Shown one piece after another: positions 28,201 to 36,646 of a DNA stretch of 64,000 nt. Location: assembly GCF_014193585.1 (NCBI RefSeq), contig NZ_BLXY01000002.1:1-64000 (forward strand), written 5' to 3'. The notes under the pieces were generated by a model that did not search any database, was not told the DNA's origin, and was given only the letters and a program-made list of their open reading frames with translations. The first letter of the stretch is position 1. Each line of letters starts with the position of its first letter. A program made the translations under genes and the position numbers. Origin of the DNA: Geomonas paludis. Its GTDB lineage: Bacteria > Desulfobacterota > Desulfuromonadia > Geobacterales > Geobacteraceae.

Positions 28201-29007
28201 AAGCTGCTGGTAATGGCCGACAGCGGCCAGTTGGAGCAGGTGCTGATGAACCTCGCCACCAACGCCAGGGATGCCATGCCCAGCGGAGGCGAGCTCACCA
28301 TCAGGACCGAGGTGACCACCCTGGACAAAGAGTTCCACCGCCAGTACGGGTACGGCATGCCCGGGCGCTACGCCCTCATCACCGTCGGCGATACGGGGAC
28401 CGGTATGGATGCCGAAACGCAGCAGAAGATCTTCGAACCCTTCTTCACCACCAAGCTCCCCGGGCGCGGCACCGGGCTCGGCATGTCGATCGTGTACGGC
28501 ATCATCAAGCAGCACGGCGGCTACATCACCGTCTTCAGCCAGGTCGGCTTCGGCACCACCTTCAGCATCTATCTGCCGCTGATCACGGAAAAGGTGCAGT
28601 CGGGCGAGAAACCGGCGACCTTCATCCCCGAAGGGGGGAGCGAGAGCATCCTGGTCGTGGAGGACGACGCCGCCGTCGGACGATTGGTCGAGTCGGTCCT
28701 GAAGAGATATGGATACCAGGTGATACTGGCGAACAGCGGCGACGAGGCGCTGGAACTGTTCCCGTCAAGAGGTCAGGAGATCAGCCTGGCGCTGCTTGAC
28801 GTGATCATGCCCAAGATGAACGGGAAGCAACTCTGCGAGGAGTTGCGCCGGCACTCACCGAAGTTGAAAGTGCTCTTCCTGAGCGGCTACACCGCCGACG
28901 TGATACAGGACAAGGGGATCTTCATGGAGGAGGGGGTCGACATCATCAAGAAGCCGGCCCGGCCTATCGAACTGGCCAAGAAGGTCCGTGAGATGCTCGA
29001 TTCCTGA
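25219..29007 (+). CDS. Membrane hybrid sensor kinase (dCache-HAMP-PAS-HK-receiver)
   Basis: This 1262-residue protein has a first membrane helix (about 10-32), an extracytoplasmic sensing region of the double-Cache type (about 40-285), a second helix (about 288-312), HAMP (about 312-365), four PAS units (about 375-490, 500-620, 635-755, 760-880), HisKA with [11 protein letters not shown] (His near 903), HATPase ([24 protein letters not shown]) and a C-terminal receiver (Asp near 1194 in LLDVIMP). It can sense an external small molecule and autophosphorylate and transfer within itself; no output partner adjoins it. The TTG at 25219 follows GGAGG (25210-25214); an ATG at 25246 is the alternative. 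Confidence 0.9.
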   Translation: MRTFSLKTKMTVTISLLIAGLLSILALTTHLYVTDQIKGLLFTQQFDMVTALADQIDDKLRLSQTELAATAHTLKTATLQDPRTLQSFFDQRPGNLSMFDNGLFLFSAQGALISGNPLDSGIIGKNFLFRDYLKKTLATRQPQISAPFLSSQTHRHPIIMLTAPILDDRGEVAGVLAGSIDLTKDNFVTRVGRITLGDKGYLYLYNTDRVMIAHPDSRRVFKQDVPVGKNRLYDEAIAGYEGTGETVNSRGLAVISSFKRLKTTNWILASNFPQQEAYAPIYRARSYILIALFVVFLISMLVVSLCMKFLTAPLTTFTEQIRVLAQNKDGDVAPLSIATGDEIGVLGDAFNQLLQELQQQKYELKRQLEFSQKLIEVTPIPVFYKGADGRYLGCNQAFSNFTGFTRDRVIGRTVFDLTPAALAEVHHRSDQEIIAGAGVQVYESKTMHADQAERDVIFFKTSFTTTSGSCGGILGVMLDITERKQAEAALQSQKEFAESLVLNMTQPTFVLDCQHRVIMWNHALENLTGIKAADVLGSAHAGKVFYGIDRPVLADLVLDENFDEGVRFYSDCRRSPLIEGGLQAEGWYQDPDGKGHYVTINAAQIRDRQGRVVGAIQNLEDITERKQAEVAHEQTRRQMQLILDAAGEGINGVDMQGRITFVNPAAAHMVGWTQEELLGQHQHSLMHHTREDGSPFPEQECPMSAACYEGRPYQGSDELFWRKDGSSFYAEYNCRPLREGGELVGAVVIYKDVTERRQADEQLLKLSQAVMQSPVAIMITDIRGDIEFVNPRFTEITGYSSEEVIGKNPSILKSGKTSPELYQGMWDTITAGRVWTGELYNRHKNGSTFWQHSTISPILNSSGVISHFMAFMESINERKKLEEQLRQAQKMEAIGQLAGGVAHDFNNILTVILGFGQLLQHSLPKDDPMLEHMEQILDAADRATHLTKSLLAFSRKQVMVMQQVELNELTRRHAKFLVRIIGEDVTLKTAFSDEKLLVMADSGQLEQVLMNLATNARDAMPSGGELTIRTEVTTLDKEFHRQYGYGMPGRYALITVGDTGTGMDAETQQKIFEPFFTTKLPGRGTGLGMSIVYGIIKQHGGYITVFSQVGFGTTFSIYLPLITEKVQSGEKPATFIPEGGSESILVVEDDAAVGRLVESVLKRYGYQVILANSGDEALELFPSRGQEISLALLDVIMPKMNGKQLCEELRRHSPKLKVLFLSGYTADVIQDKGIFMEEGVDIIKKPARPIELAKKVREMLDS

Positions 29008-29099
29008 CAGCTGTGCCCCCTCCCCGGCCGGCAGCAACAGGGGAGGGGAACGCCGCCATCAAAAAGTATTTAATTTCAATAACTTAAGAGGGCATTGTT

Positions 29100-29819
29100 A
29101 TGCTGATTGAGAACATCACCATGGAGGAGTTCGCCCAGGGGCTGGAGGTCTGCAAAACCGTTTACATTCCGTTTGGCTCCGTGGAGGAGCACGGCAGCCA
29201 TCTGCCGCTGTCCACGGACACCATCGAAGCTTACGAGGTGGGAAAGCGTGCCGCCGAACGGATTCCGCTGTTCGTGGCGCCGCCGATACATTATGGCTGT
29301 TGCCGCTCGACGTCGCGCCATCCCGGCACCGTATCCATCAGCACGGCCACGCTCAAGGCGTTACTGAAAGACATCGTGCGCTCGCTGCACGCCCAGGGAC
29401 TGGTCAACTTCGTGGTCCTTACCGGGCACGCCGGCGGATCGCACCGCATGGCGCTCCAGGACGCCGGCGAGGAACTGATCCAGGAACTGCCGCAAATAAA
29501 TATGGCCGTGGTCACCGAGTACGAACTGGCCAAGGAAAGCGGAGCCCATCTCATCGAGACGCGCGGCGACGCTCATGCCGGAGAGATCGAGACCTCGCGC
29601 ATCATGCACTCGCATCCGCACCTGGTCAAAGGGCTGGCTCCCGCCGAGTACCCGAATTTCCCTATCGGGATCCTGGTGCGTGACAAGCGCAGCTTCTGGC
29701 CCGGCGGAGTCTGGGGTGACCCGGGCAAAGCCAGTGCTGAAAAAGGCAAAGTTCTGGAATCACTGGTGGCAGACAAGGTTGTCGAGCTGGTCAAGGCGCT
29801 GGAGAGCCGCCGCTGGTAA
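29100..29819 (+). CDS. Creatininase-family amidohydrolase
   Basis: This 239-residue metal-dependent hydrolase has the family pattern: GSVEEHGSHLPLSTD gives Glu, His and Asp ligands, LTGHAGG gives a His, and GDAHAGEIETS a Glu. The family includes creatininase, FAPy deformylase (ArfB) and MftE; the sequence alone does not choose among these. It stands alone, 92 nt after the hybrid kinase, and has its own terminator. Confidence 0.85.
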   Translation: MLIENITMEEFAQGLEVCKTVYIPFGSVEEHGSHLPLSTDTIEAYEVGKRAAERIPLFVAPPIHYGCCRSTSRHPGTVSISTATLKALLKDIVRSLHAQGLVNFVVLTGHAGGSHRMALQDAGEELIQELPQINMAVVTEYELAKESGAHLIETRGDAHAGEIETSRIMHSHPHLVKGLAPAEYPNFPIGILVRDKRSFWPGGVWGDPGKASAEKGKVLESLVADKVVELVKALESRRW

Positions 29820-29867
29820 TTGCCCAAAAAAGCGGCTTCCAAATTTGCCGTTTAAAGGGACTTTTCG

Positions 29868-29901
29868 ATCCGGTGCAGGGGTAGCCCTGGGCCGGATTTT
29901 T
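29868..29901 (+). terminator. Rho-independent terminator
   Basis: ATCCGGTGCAGGG (29868-29880) can pair, with one interior mismatch pair region, with CCCTGGGCCGGAT (29885-29897) around a GTAG loop, followed by a T-run. It lies 48 nt after the creatininase-family gene. Confidence 0.75.
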
Positions 29902-30137
29902 ACCGTCACGCGCCAGAAGCGCTTTTACGGCGCTCAATGGAGTCCACCGGCGGCTCAACCTCGATTTTTGCCGGCCGGCAGTAGCCGAGCGAACGAAGGG
30001 TGCCGAACGAATGGAGTGGACGGGCGGGGGCGACTGGTAAGTGAATGTGAGGGCGAAAACGTGACCAGCGGAACCTGGCCCGGGGAATGGCTTGACAGCA
30101 CAGGGCGTCCGTCACAGGGCATCCGTCAAGCGCGGTG

Positions 30138-30192
30138 CCCGAACGTCTGTAGGGGCGAATAATCATTCGCCCGTCGAACCAGACCACGTGGT
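30138..30192. repeat. Palindromic repeat, copy A
   Basis: The core GGGCGAATAATCATTCGCCC (30153-30172) is a near-perfect palindrome. The whole 55-bp unit, from CCCGAACG to CCACGTGG, recurs at 31229-31281 with a few changes. The core also resembles the ends of the composite element at 18034-18315. Confidence 0.75.
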
Positions 30193-30363
30193 GCAGTCGG
30201 CCGAGACAGGATAGAGCGTGCGGGAACCACCACATAAGCGGAGCGTTCCACTTGCGCCGTTCGCTTTTGCAGCCGATGTCACTGCCTTCCGCGATAGCCC
30301 CCGGGGGTCGGGGGAGTCCAGCCGGGGTGAACGCCACAAATAGAGACCTTCAACTTGACATAA

Positions 30364-30380
30364 TATATCTTATGGGACAA
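30364..30380 (+). repeat. 17-bp direct repeat, copy 1
   Basis: TATATCTTATGGGACAA here is identical to 31156-31172, 792 bp away in the same orientation. The two copies bracket the ribbon-helix-helix gene. Confidence 0.8.
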
Positions 30381-30385
30381 AAACG

Positions 30386-30508
30386 GGTTTGGAGGCCGTG
30401 GACTCGGAGGCCCGGCTCTGCCGGGCGGCTGTGGCCACGAGACAAGCGAAGCGCGTCAGCCAGCAGGAGCCCCCATCGTATAACATGGGGGTGATTCCCG
30501 TTCAGACG
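30386..30508 (+). other. Structured segment resembling an IS200/IS605-type right end
   Basis: The stretch contains GCCCGGC-TCT-GCCGGGC (about 30408-30424), a purine-rich part, then CCCCCAT and ATGGGGG (about 30469-30489) as a hairpin followed by TGATTCCCGTTCAG. Right ends of tnpB-carrying IS200/IS605 elements and their omega-RNA have this style of terminal hairpin and TTCA-like end. No tnpB or tnpA coding sequence lies upstream, so if the reading is right it is a remnant or a non-autonomous derivative. An unrelated structured RNA is the alternative. Confidence 0.35.
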
Positions 30509-30633
30509 TCTCTAATGCGTAGCGTAACCTATCGGAATAACAGGCTTTAGTCCAGCCACTGGCTGACAGCAGCCTTGAGACATATTGGAAATGCTGATCA
30601 TACTGGAATCATTGAACTTTGAAGGGCCGCCCC

Positions 30634-31038
30634 ATGATGAACATGCACCGGAAAATCAGCCTCCGCCTTGATGCGGATCTTGCCGACCGACTCCAGCTCC
30701 GCGCCGATCGTGAGCGCGTTCCAGTGTCGTGTCTCCTTCGTCACCTCGTCGTGCGCCTCCTGGACGGCTCGGAAGTCACTGAAAAGACTGCCCCTGCCCC
30801 GTGGCGCAGTGAAACTCCGCAACACCTGAAGTCTCGGGCCGAACAGCTGCAGGCAGAGTTCATGGTCGAGGTCTGTACGGCATTCGACGGCTTCATACGC
30901 CAGGGATGCGACCCAAAAGAGGCCACGAAGCGGACGAATTTCGCTCTCAAGGCCAGAAAACACCCATGGGCAACATACGAGGTCGTTGCGGGGGTACTGA
31001 GAAAAGCAGGACGATTTCGGAAGCCGAAACGGGTCTGA
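30634..31038 (+). CDS. Ribbon-helix-helix DNA-binding protein
   Basis: This 134-residue protein begins with an RHH (Arc/CopG-type) motif: strand HRKISLRLD, helix DLADRLQLRADRERV, then PVSCLLRHLVVRLLDG. The C-terminal two thirds are of unknown fold, rich in charged residues and ending in a basic tail (GRFRKPKRV). The ATG at 30634 is 7 nt after GAAGGG (30621-30626). It stands alone, flanked by 17-bp direct repeats that could be its binding sites or the ends of a small mobile unit. Not an obvious antitoxin, since no toxin partner is present. Confidence 0.7.
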   Translation: MMNMHRKISLRLDADLADRLQLRADRERVPVSCLLRHLVVRLLDGSEVTEKTAPAPWRSETPQHLKSRAEQLQAEFMVEVCTAFDGFIRQGCDPKEATKRTNFALKARKHPWATYEVVAGVLRKAGRFRKPKRV

Positions 31039-31155
31039 GTCTGGATCAGCTTGACAGCGGTCGGACAAAAGCCGCAAGATGCCCGACAAAGTTTGCGGAC
31101 AGCTGCGGGAAAGGGAGCGCTATGCGCGGCAAGTACCTGATATGACAAGACAAAG

Positions 31156-31172
31156 TATATCTTATGGGACAA
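31156..31172 (+). repeat. 17-bp direct repeat, copy 2
   Basis: Identical to 30364-30380. It lies 117 bp after the ribbon-helix-helix gene. Confidence 0.8.
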
Positions 31173-31228
31173 GAGCCTCTATCCCACCTCATCCCCTCCG
31201 CTGTTGCGCTGCTTGCTGCTGTTTGGCC

Positions 31229-31281
31229 CGAACGCCCTGTTGGAGCGAATAATCATTCGCCCGTCGAACCTGCCCACGTGG
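31229..31281. repeat. Palindromic repeat, copy B
   Basis: The segment GCGAATAATCATTCGCCCGT and its flanks (CCCGAACG before, CCACGTGG after) repeat copy A at 30138-30192 in the same orientation. Confidence 0.75.
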
Positions 31282-31439
31282 AAAACGACGTTGCCACGGG
31301 CCACGGGCCACGGGCAACGCCGGCAGTTCGGAATCCTGGTCGGCTCCTCAGGGCCAGTCTAACCGACTGGTCGAGAACCCCTGTGGGATGGTTACGCCGC
31401 TGTTCGTCCTCTATACAGCATCACCCGCGCCCTACTCTT

Positions 31440-31878
31440 TCACCACTTTCGCCCCTCCAGGGTGCACTCGACGAAACTCCCTTTGACACTCCCACAGCCC
31501 AGAGCTTCCCGGATGTCGCCGTTGGCTCCCATGATGCCGTTGACGCGCAAATGCACATCGGGATGACTGTCGTTGACACTGAAACCGCCCTTGAAGTAGC
31601 TTCCCGCCGTCCTTGACGGCCCTTTCTTTGAGGGAACCGTCACTTTGCAGGCACGCCGCCTTGAAAAGATCATCACAGGGATCGAAGGCCAGGCTTGCGG
31701 AGGCCAGACGTGCAGGTCCGGCGGCGCCAAAGGGGGTGTGCCCCCCCGCACCATCGAAGGGAGGCGCGGAAAAGGGATCGGCCGGTGCAGGTCCAGCGGC
31801 CAAGGTGGTGGTGGAAAGCAGGAGGCAAAACAGGATAGGTCCCAGAAACCTTGCCAGACATGGGGTTTTGAAAGCCAT
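31440..31878 (-). pseudogene. Frameshifted gene for a small secreted protein
   Basis: The gene begins at an ATG (31878) 7 nt after GGGAGGG with a clear signal peptide (FLGPILFCLLLSTTTLAAG). The first frame reads sensibly through PCDDLFKAACLQSDGSLKERAVKDGG and then becomes Arg/Gln-rich nonsense. From about 31605 a second frame reads SYFKGGFSVNDSHPDVHL and on to a stop at 31440, with natural residue use and two cysteines. A single-base shift near 31600-31615 would join them into a protein of about 145 residues. It may be a decayed gene, a sequencing error or, less likely, a programmed frameshift. Family not recognised. Confidence 0.6.
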
Positions 31879-31999
31879 TGAACCGTCCCTCCCTGACGTT
31901 CTTCAGGGAATCCATGGGAAACAGGAGCCGCTGCCATGGGGAGCGAAGCGAGTCCTTCGTCTCCCGTCACGGGCGGGGATTGCTGGAGGGAGCCCCCCC

Positions 32000-32326
32000 T
32001 TACCTGGCGGCGATGAACACGCCGAGCACGACGATGGCGAAAGCCCAGTACTCCATCTTGATGAAGAAGAAGGTGTGCGTTTTCTTCAGCAGCACTTCCT
32101 CGCCGGTTTCCTTGTCGACAAGAGCCCGCCCGGGACCGGCGTTCAGTCGCCTGCCGACGAACCACACGATGGCGGCCGACAGTGCAACTGCCACGACCTT
32201 GGGCCAGACATGCCCCGTGTAGTAGTGCTCTCCCATCATGCCATCAACGGCCAGGTTGACGACAAGCGCTGCCACCATTGCCAGTATCGGAGTCAGAATC
32301 CCCAAGCCAGTCCAGAAAATAATCAC
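32000..32326 (-). CDS. Small membrane protein of unknown function
   Basis: The 108-residue product has an N-terminal helix (IIFWTGLGILTPILAMVAALVVNL), a second (VVAVALSAAIVWFVG) and a C-terminal helix (EYWAFAIVVLGVFIAA), with a short conserved-looking linker (DKETGEEVLLKKTHTFFFIKME). Similar three-helix hypothetical proteins occur in many Proteobacteria. The start is a GTG at 32326 preceded by AAAGGAG; longer frames lack a ribosome-binding site. Confidence 0.7.
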   Translation of the reverse strand: MIIFWTGLGILTPILAMVAALVVNLAVDGMMGEHYYTGHVWPKVVAVALSAAIVWFVGRRLNAGPGRALVDKETGEEVLLKKTHTFFFIKMEYWAFAIVVLGVFIAAR

Positions 32327-32943
32327 GTCAAGCTCCTTTCGAACGAATTTCGCGGGCACGCTGCCGCGGGAAGCACCCCGCGCGGGCCACCGCATCGGGA
32401 TCGTGCCCGGACCATCTCAGCCCGGGCTCACACTACACGAGACGGACAGCGCCGGAGTTTCCCCCGGGCAAAGGCGAAAGAGACGGCCCATACCGACTTC
32501 GACAGACGGCAGCATCAGAAAGTCACCGCGCCCCCCGCGCCGGGCACGAACTCGAACTCCCGGTTTGCCTGCGCGATCGGGAAAAGTATTTGGCGTACAG
32601 TTGGCCGAGATGCTCGTGTTGACCCGCCAGGAAGTGGACGCAACATTAGGAGAGGCACGACTGTCAGACGCTTACAGGAGCACATCATTTTTGTCAATCA
32701 GGTTTTCACGCAGGATCCGGAGCAACATTGTTTCGAACATATGCATGCTTATGCTGTCCCCCTACTCTTTTATGTGCTGATGCAGCAGACGAGAACCTTG
32801 CCAACGGCGAAAGTTGATTGCAGGAGAATTCGCTTGAAAGGCATTTACATATAAATTAGATTGTCTCAAACATTCCTCAAGGTCTCCATTGACTGTACTC
32901 GAAGACCTAATCGTAGCAATCGTATCGGGGCAGGAGTAGAAAG
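32327..32943. other. Intergenic stretch with no recognised gene
   Basis: The 617 bp between the small membrane protein and the EF-hand protein show no gene with plausible codon use. The right half (32640-32943) is AT-richer and probably carries the promoter of the downstream gene, but I could not pick a confident -35/-10 pair. Confidence 0.4.
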
Positions 32944-35028
32944 ATGGCCACCAGAAAGCACAGGCGTCATGACATCGGTTTTATTGCCACGGGAGGGGAC
33001 CTTCAGGCGGAGATCCGGTCTGGAGAAGACCTGGTCGCCCTCGCCGGGCTCGAGATCAGCCGGTGGGTCACCTGGGCCTGTCCGGTCGACGTACCGCACG
33101 TCGACCGCACGACGCTGAACCTGCTGGATGCCGACGGCGACGGCTTCATCAACGCGACCGATGTCGTGGAAGTGCTGCATCATGTCAAAGAAGCGGTCGC
33201 AAGGCCGGAACTGTTGAAGGATAACCCGGGATCGCTGACCCTGGCCGATCTCAATCCGGAGACCGAACTGGGGGAGAAACACCTTGAGAGTGCGGCCCGC
33301 ATCCTGAAACTGCTGGGAAAGGAGAGGACCGACGCCCTGAGCGTGGCAGAACTCGATGATCTCACCGCCTCTTTCCACCAGGAGCCCTGCAACGGGGACG
33401 GCATCATCACGGAATCTTCAACAGATGACCCCGACCTGCAGCGGTGGATCTCCTTCCTCATCACCCAGTACGGTGCGACCCAAGACAGCAGCGGCTTGCC
33501 CGGGATCTCCCTGGACCAGGTCCGGTCCCATGCCGCCACGGTAAGGGCATGGCACGAATGGCAGGACGGCTGCGACTTTCTGCACTGCCTCCCCCGGGAC
33601 AAGGAAATGGTGCTGCTGCTGTGGCACAACGTGAGAGAGAAGCTGGAGGATTTCTTCCTGCGCTGCCAGGTGGCGCAGTACGACGACAGGGGCGCCGCGC
33701 TGATGAACAGCCCCGAGCACGACCTGGTGCAGCTAGGCTCGGGCAGCCTGAGCGAAGCGGCGGAGCAGTTGGCGCATCTGCCGCTATCCCGGGTCGATGC
33801 CGCTGCCATCCTGTCGCTGGAAAGCGGTCTGAACCCGGCCTGGAAGAGCCGGATACGCCAATTTCGGGAGCACATCGTCGTCCCGCTCTTGGGGGAGCGC
33901 CAGGAACTGACCCTCGCGCAGTGGGAGGAATTGAAGGAGCGCATGTTCTTCTGGGAAAACTGGTGGCGGGACCGGCCCGAGAGCGCCGACGGGATGGATC
34001 CTGTGCTGCTGGCGGAATGGGAGAACGGCGGCGTGGAAGCCGCCCTGGCCGGGCTCATCGACCGCGACCTGGCGCGCAAACCCGAGGCCGACGCCCTGCA
34101 GATGATGACTGCCCTGCTCCGCTACAGCAGGGATCTGTACCACGTGGCGAGGAACTTCGTATCTTTCGGGGCGCTCTACGGTGCCCGAAAGGAGCCGACC
34201 TTCTGCGCCGGTACGCTCTTTGTGGACGGCCGCAGGTTCGACCTCTGCCTTCCCGTAAGCCATGTCAAGGCCCATGCCGAGAGGTCGCAGGAAGGTAATC
34301 TTTTCCTGCTGTACTGCGCCTGCAGCAAGCCGGGGGTCAAGGAGAACCGGGCCGTCGTGGCGGTGGTGACCGACGGCGTCTGCGGCAACCTGCATGTTGG
34401 CCTGAATGGGGTTTTCGTGGCGGCCGACGGGGAGGAATGGCAGGCGACGGTGACGCAGACGGTTGGCACCCCGGTCCGGCTGCGCGATGCCTTTTTCGCG
34501 CCGTACCTCAGGTCGGCACGCCTGTTTTACGGTTACCTGCAGCAGCCAGCGGGTGGCCGCCCCGGGAAGCAGAAAGAACGCGCCGAAGGGAATGGCCAGG
34601 CCAGGGAAGGGAAAAGCGGGATCAGGGAACCTGGCGGCGCGACCATCTTCGCCGCGGCAACCGGCCTGAAGATGGTCGCGTCCAGGCTGGGAGGACGAGT
34701 GGCTGCCGTGGGGCTTTCGCTGGGGGCCATCAGCACCGGGGTCTTTGGCGAGGTCAAGTTCTGGGACCGCCTCTCCCCATGGCAACTGGCCCTTCTGGCT
34801 GTAGCACCGTTTATTCTCATTTCCCTTACCTCGTTTCTCATGGCCTGGCTCAAAGTGAACAGTCAGAGCCTCGCCCCGGTGCTGGAGGCTTCCGGCTGGG
34901 ATATCAACCCCGCCATGAAACTCAAGCCCCCCAAGCGCCATCTCACCCAGAAGGCCAGGATGCCGAGGCACAGCGCCTTCCGGCACAAACAGGGGCAGCA
35001 AAGACAGCCGGCCCTGCAACCGGATTGA
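32944..35028 (+). CDS. Large membrane-associated protein with an EF-hand loop
   Basis: The 694-residue protein has no recognised family. Near the N terminus is a textbook EF-hand/dockerin-type Ca2+ loop, DADGDGFINATD (residues 62-73), and a possible degenerate second loop (NGDGIITESS, near 150). The centre is long, helical and Trp-rich. Near the C terminus are two hydrophobic segments (about 590-610 and 615-640) and then a basic tail. There is no signal peptide, so the bulk is probably cytoplasmic with a C-terminal membrane anchor. It converges with the Hsp90-like operon, which ends 46 bp away. A GC-rich inverted repeat (35030-35068) follows it. Confidence 0.75.
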   Translation: MATRKHRRHDIGFIATGGDLQAEIRSGEDLVALAGLEISRWVTWACPVDVPHVDRTTLNLLDADGDGFINATDVVEVLHHVKEAVARPELLKDNPGSLTLADLNPETELGEKHLESAARILKLLGKERTDALSVAELDDLTASFHQEPCNGDGIITESSTDDPDLQRWISFLITQYGATQDSSGLPGISLDQVRSHAATVRAWHEWQDGCDFLHCLPRDKEMVLLLWHNVREKLEDFFLRCQVAQYDDRGAALMNSPEHDLVQLGSGSLSEAAEQLAHLPLSRVDAAAILSLESGLNPAWKSRIRQFREHIVVPLLGERQELTLAQWEELKERMFFWENWWRDRPESADGMDPVLLAEWENGGVEAALAGLIDRDLARKPEADALQMMTALLRYSRDLYHVARNFVSFGALYGARKEPTFCAGTLFVDGRRFDLCLPVSHVKAHAERSQEGNLFLLYCACSKPGVKENRAVVAVVTDGVCGNLHVGLNGVFVAADGEEWQATVTQTVGTPVRLRDAFFAPYLRSARLFYGYLQQPAGGRPGKQKERAEGNGQAREGKSGIREPGGATIFAAATGLKMVASRLGGRVAAVGLSLGAISTGVFGEVKFWDRLSPWQLALLAVAPFILISLTSFLMAWLKVNSQSLAPVLEASGWDINPAMKLKPPKRHLTQKARMPRHSAFRHKQGQQRQPALQPD

Positions 35029-35029
35029 T

Positions 35030-35068
35030 GGTTCGCCCCTGCCGGTGGGGACGCGGCAGGGGCGAACC
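35030..35068. terminator. Hairpin between convergent genes
   Basis: GGTTCGCCCCTGCCG (35030-35044) and its complement (35054-35068) form a 15-bp stem with a 9-nt loop. It lacks a strong T-run, so it may be a weak terminator or a dispersed palindrome. Confidence 0.5.
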
Positions 35069-35074
35069 TCCTCT

Positions 35075-35431
35075 TCACCCCGGGCGTAACGGCAAGTGTA
35101 TGGCCAACGACAATGCGACCGGAGTGGTCATGTAAACCAAGTCGCTCGTGGAAATGCTACTGAACATGTTTCCACACGGCACGACGCCGATATCAGCAAA
35201 GAGCGATTCAGTAACAGCCAGAATTATCAGCGGGAATATCACCGACAAGAAAGCTACAGGCACCACGACGGCAGCTTTCGACCTGATATTCAAAAGGCGG
35301 CAAGCCAAGGTAAAGATGCACGAATTGGCCACGATGATGAGCCGAACATGCTCCGCCAATAAGAGAACAGGGGTCGCCCACAACAGGGAGACCAGCAGCA
35401 GGTAAAGGACGATCCGGACCGTCGCGTTCAT
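35075..35431 (-). CDS. Small four-helix membrane protein
   Basis: The 118-residue product is almost wholly hydrophobic, with about four membrane helices (6-25, 30-47, 54-76, 92-112). Family not recognised. Its ATG overlaps the stop of the helical-repeat gene as ATGA, so it is translationally coupled and is the last gene of the Hsp90-like operon. Confidence 0.7.
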   Translation of the reverse strand: MNATVRIVLYLLLVSLLWATPVLLLAEHVRLIIVANSCIFTLACRLLNIRSKAAVVVPVAFLSVIFPLIILAVTESLFADIGVVPCGNMFSSISTSDLVYMTTPVALSLAIHLPLRPG

Positions 35432-36636
35432 GCTGCCACGGATGACCGGCATGATGACAGCGCCTGCTTCAGTTCATCCGCCTCTGCCTGGCGGCCGGCC
35501 ACTTCCCCGGTCCGGGGCACCCCGCATTCCCGCACCATTTTCTCCGCAAGCAGGTCCGCGCGGGCAAACCCCAGCGTCGCCCGTACCGCCTGGCGCAGCG
35601 CCGCAGGTTCTGCGGTCATCTCCCGCACATCGTCCCGTACCCCGGGGTAGCGGCAATCCCGGTCCGGCAGAGAGGCGCTCCGGCGTGCCAGGGCCAGGCG
35701 GTACTCCGCGGTAAGCCTGAAAAGTTCGTAACGCTGCCACAGGTTGTGGCGGCTGGAGCGATGATAGAGGGTATTCAGGCGCAGCCGCGCCCGCTCCAAC
35801 TCCCCGGCGGCCAGCAGACATTCCACTTCCCACACCACGGACCAGACTTCCTGGGGAAACTCCAGGTTCACCCACCTGGCAGACTCCAGCCACTGGGAGA
35901 GGGAAACCGCCCTGGGCCGGTCGCCGCACCGCCGTGCCAGGATGACCTCGGCCAATTGCGCCGCGAAGAGCCCCTCTTCGCCCTGGCGCCGGAGCCGGGT
36001 CAGGAAACCTTTGGCCTGGCGCACTTCCCCGGCATGGGCGGCCAGTAGTGCCGCGCAACTCAGCACGAACTTCCGGTATTCCCCGGGCACCTGGGGCAGC
36101 GCCAACTTTGCTTCCTGAAGCCCCTCACGGTAGCGGCCGGACCGCTCCAGGTAGGTAAGGCGCGCCAGCCAGCGCATGGTCCTCAGTTGGGACGTCGCCT
36201 CATCCGCCGGGTCCAGCGTCTCCAGGAGTGCACCCAGTTGGGTCAGGCAGCCCTCAATGCCCTGCCACCCGGCAGGAAGGGCCATGGACGCGAGGGAAAA
36301 ATGGAACAGGGCGATGGCGCGCAGGATGCCGCCGCGGATTCCCTCGCAGATACAATCCGCCTCGTCGGCATAGGGTGCGTGGTCATGGATCATCGGCAGC
36401 AGCGCGACCAGGCACTGCCTGTGTTTTCCCTGGCTCAGGAGGGTCGTGCCCAGGTGCCAGCGCAGGTGATCCAGTGTCAACGGGTTCTCGCAATCCCCCG
36501 CCAGTGCAAGGCACTTCCTGAAGGCATCCTCCGCCGCCTCGTAATCCTCGCGACCGCTCAAGTCGCATCCCTGGCTATGCAGTTCCTGGAGCTGCGACCT
36601 GCGGTCGTCAGCTTGCGCGGTAAACTCAGTCGGCAT
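35428..36636 (-). CDS. Helical-repeat (TPR-like) protein in the Hsp90-like operon
   Basis: The 402-residue protein is alpha-helical throughout. Its start (GCDLSGREDYEAAEDAFRKC) and later blocks (SGRYREGLQEAKLAL, AAGELERARLRLNTLY) are TPR-like, so it probably acts as a scaffold. No signal peptide or catalytic motif is visible. The ATG at 36636 is 6 nt after AAGGAG and 10 nt after the Hsp90-like stop. TPR proteins are classic Hsp90 partners in eukaryotes, so a co-chaperone role is a reasonable hypothesis; no C-terminal MEEVD-like ligand is seen in this Hsp90. Confidence 0.7.
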   Translation of the reverse strand: MPTEFTAQADDRRSQLQELHSQGCDLSGREDYEAAEDAFRKCLALAGDCENPLTLDHLRWHLGTTLLSQGKHRQCLVALLPMIHDHAPYADEADCICEGIRGGILRAIALFHFSLASMALPAGWQGIEGCLTQLGALLETLDPADEATSQLRTMRWLARLTYLERSGRYREGLQEAKLALPQVPGEYRKFVLSCAALLAAHAGEVRQAKGFLTRLRRQGEEGLFAAQLAEVILARRCGDRPRAVSLSQWLESARWVNLEFPQEVWSVVWEVECLLAAGELERARLRLNTLYHRSSRHNLWQRYELFRLTAEYRLALARRSASLPDRDCRYPGVRDDVREMTAEPAALRQAVRATLGFARADLLAEKMVRECGVPRTGEVAGRQAEADELKQALSSCRSSVAA

Positions 36637-36646
36637 CTCGTGCTCC

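Larger units (their letters stand above)
29902..30633. other. Gene-poor patch with repeats and an IS-end-like hairpin
   Basis: No gene was recognised in this 730-bp stretch. It holds a palindromic repeat (30138-30192), the first copy of a 17-bp direct repeat (30364-30380) and a structured, GC-rich segment ending in a hairpin (30386-30508). Composition and codon structure differ from the neighbouring genes. Confidence 0.5.
31039..31439. other. Non-coding stretch with direct and palindromic repeats
   Basis: The stretch holds the second 17-bp direct repeat (31156-31172), palindromic repeat copy B (31229-31281) and three tandem CCACGGG units (31294-31314) set between GTTGCC and GGCAAC. No gene was recognised. 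Confidence 0.5.

Noticed and set aside
30386-30508. A small protein gene at the end of the structured segment
   Set aside because: The only frame is Arg/Ser/Pro-rich, has no ribosome-binding site and stops inside the hairpin.
32515-32600. A T-loop-like sequence (GTTCGAGT on the minus strand) suggesting a tRNA
   Set aside because: The T-arm sides do not pair and no acceptor or anticodon stem can be drawn around it.
31613-32854. A 413-codon plus-strand open frame across the repeat-rich region
   Set aside because: It is antisense to the secreted-protein remnant and the small membrane protein, and its translation is low-complexity without a domain.
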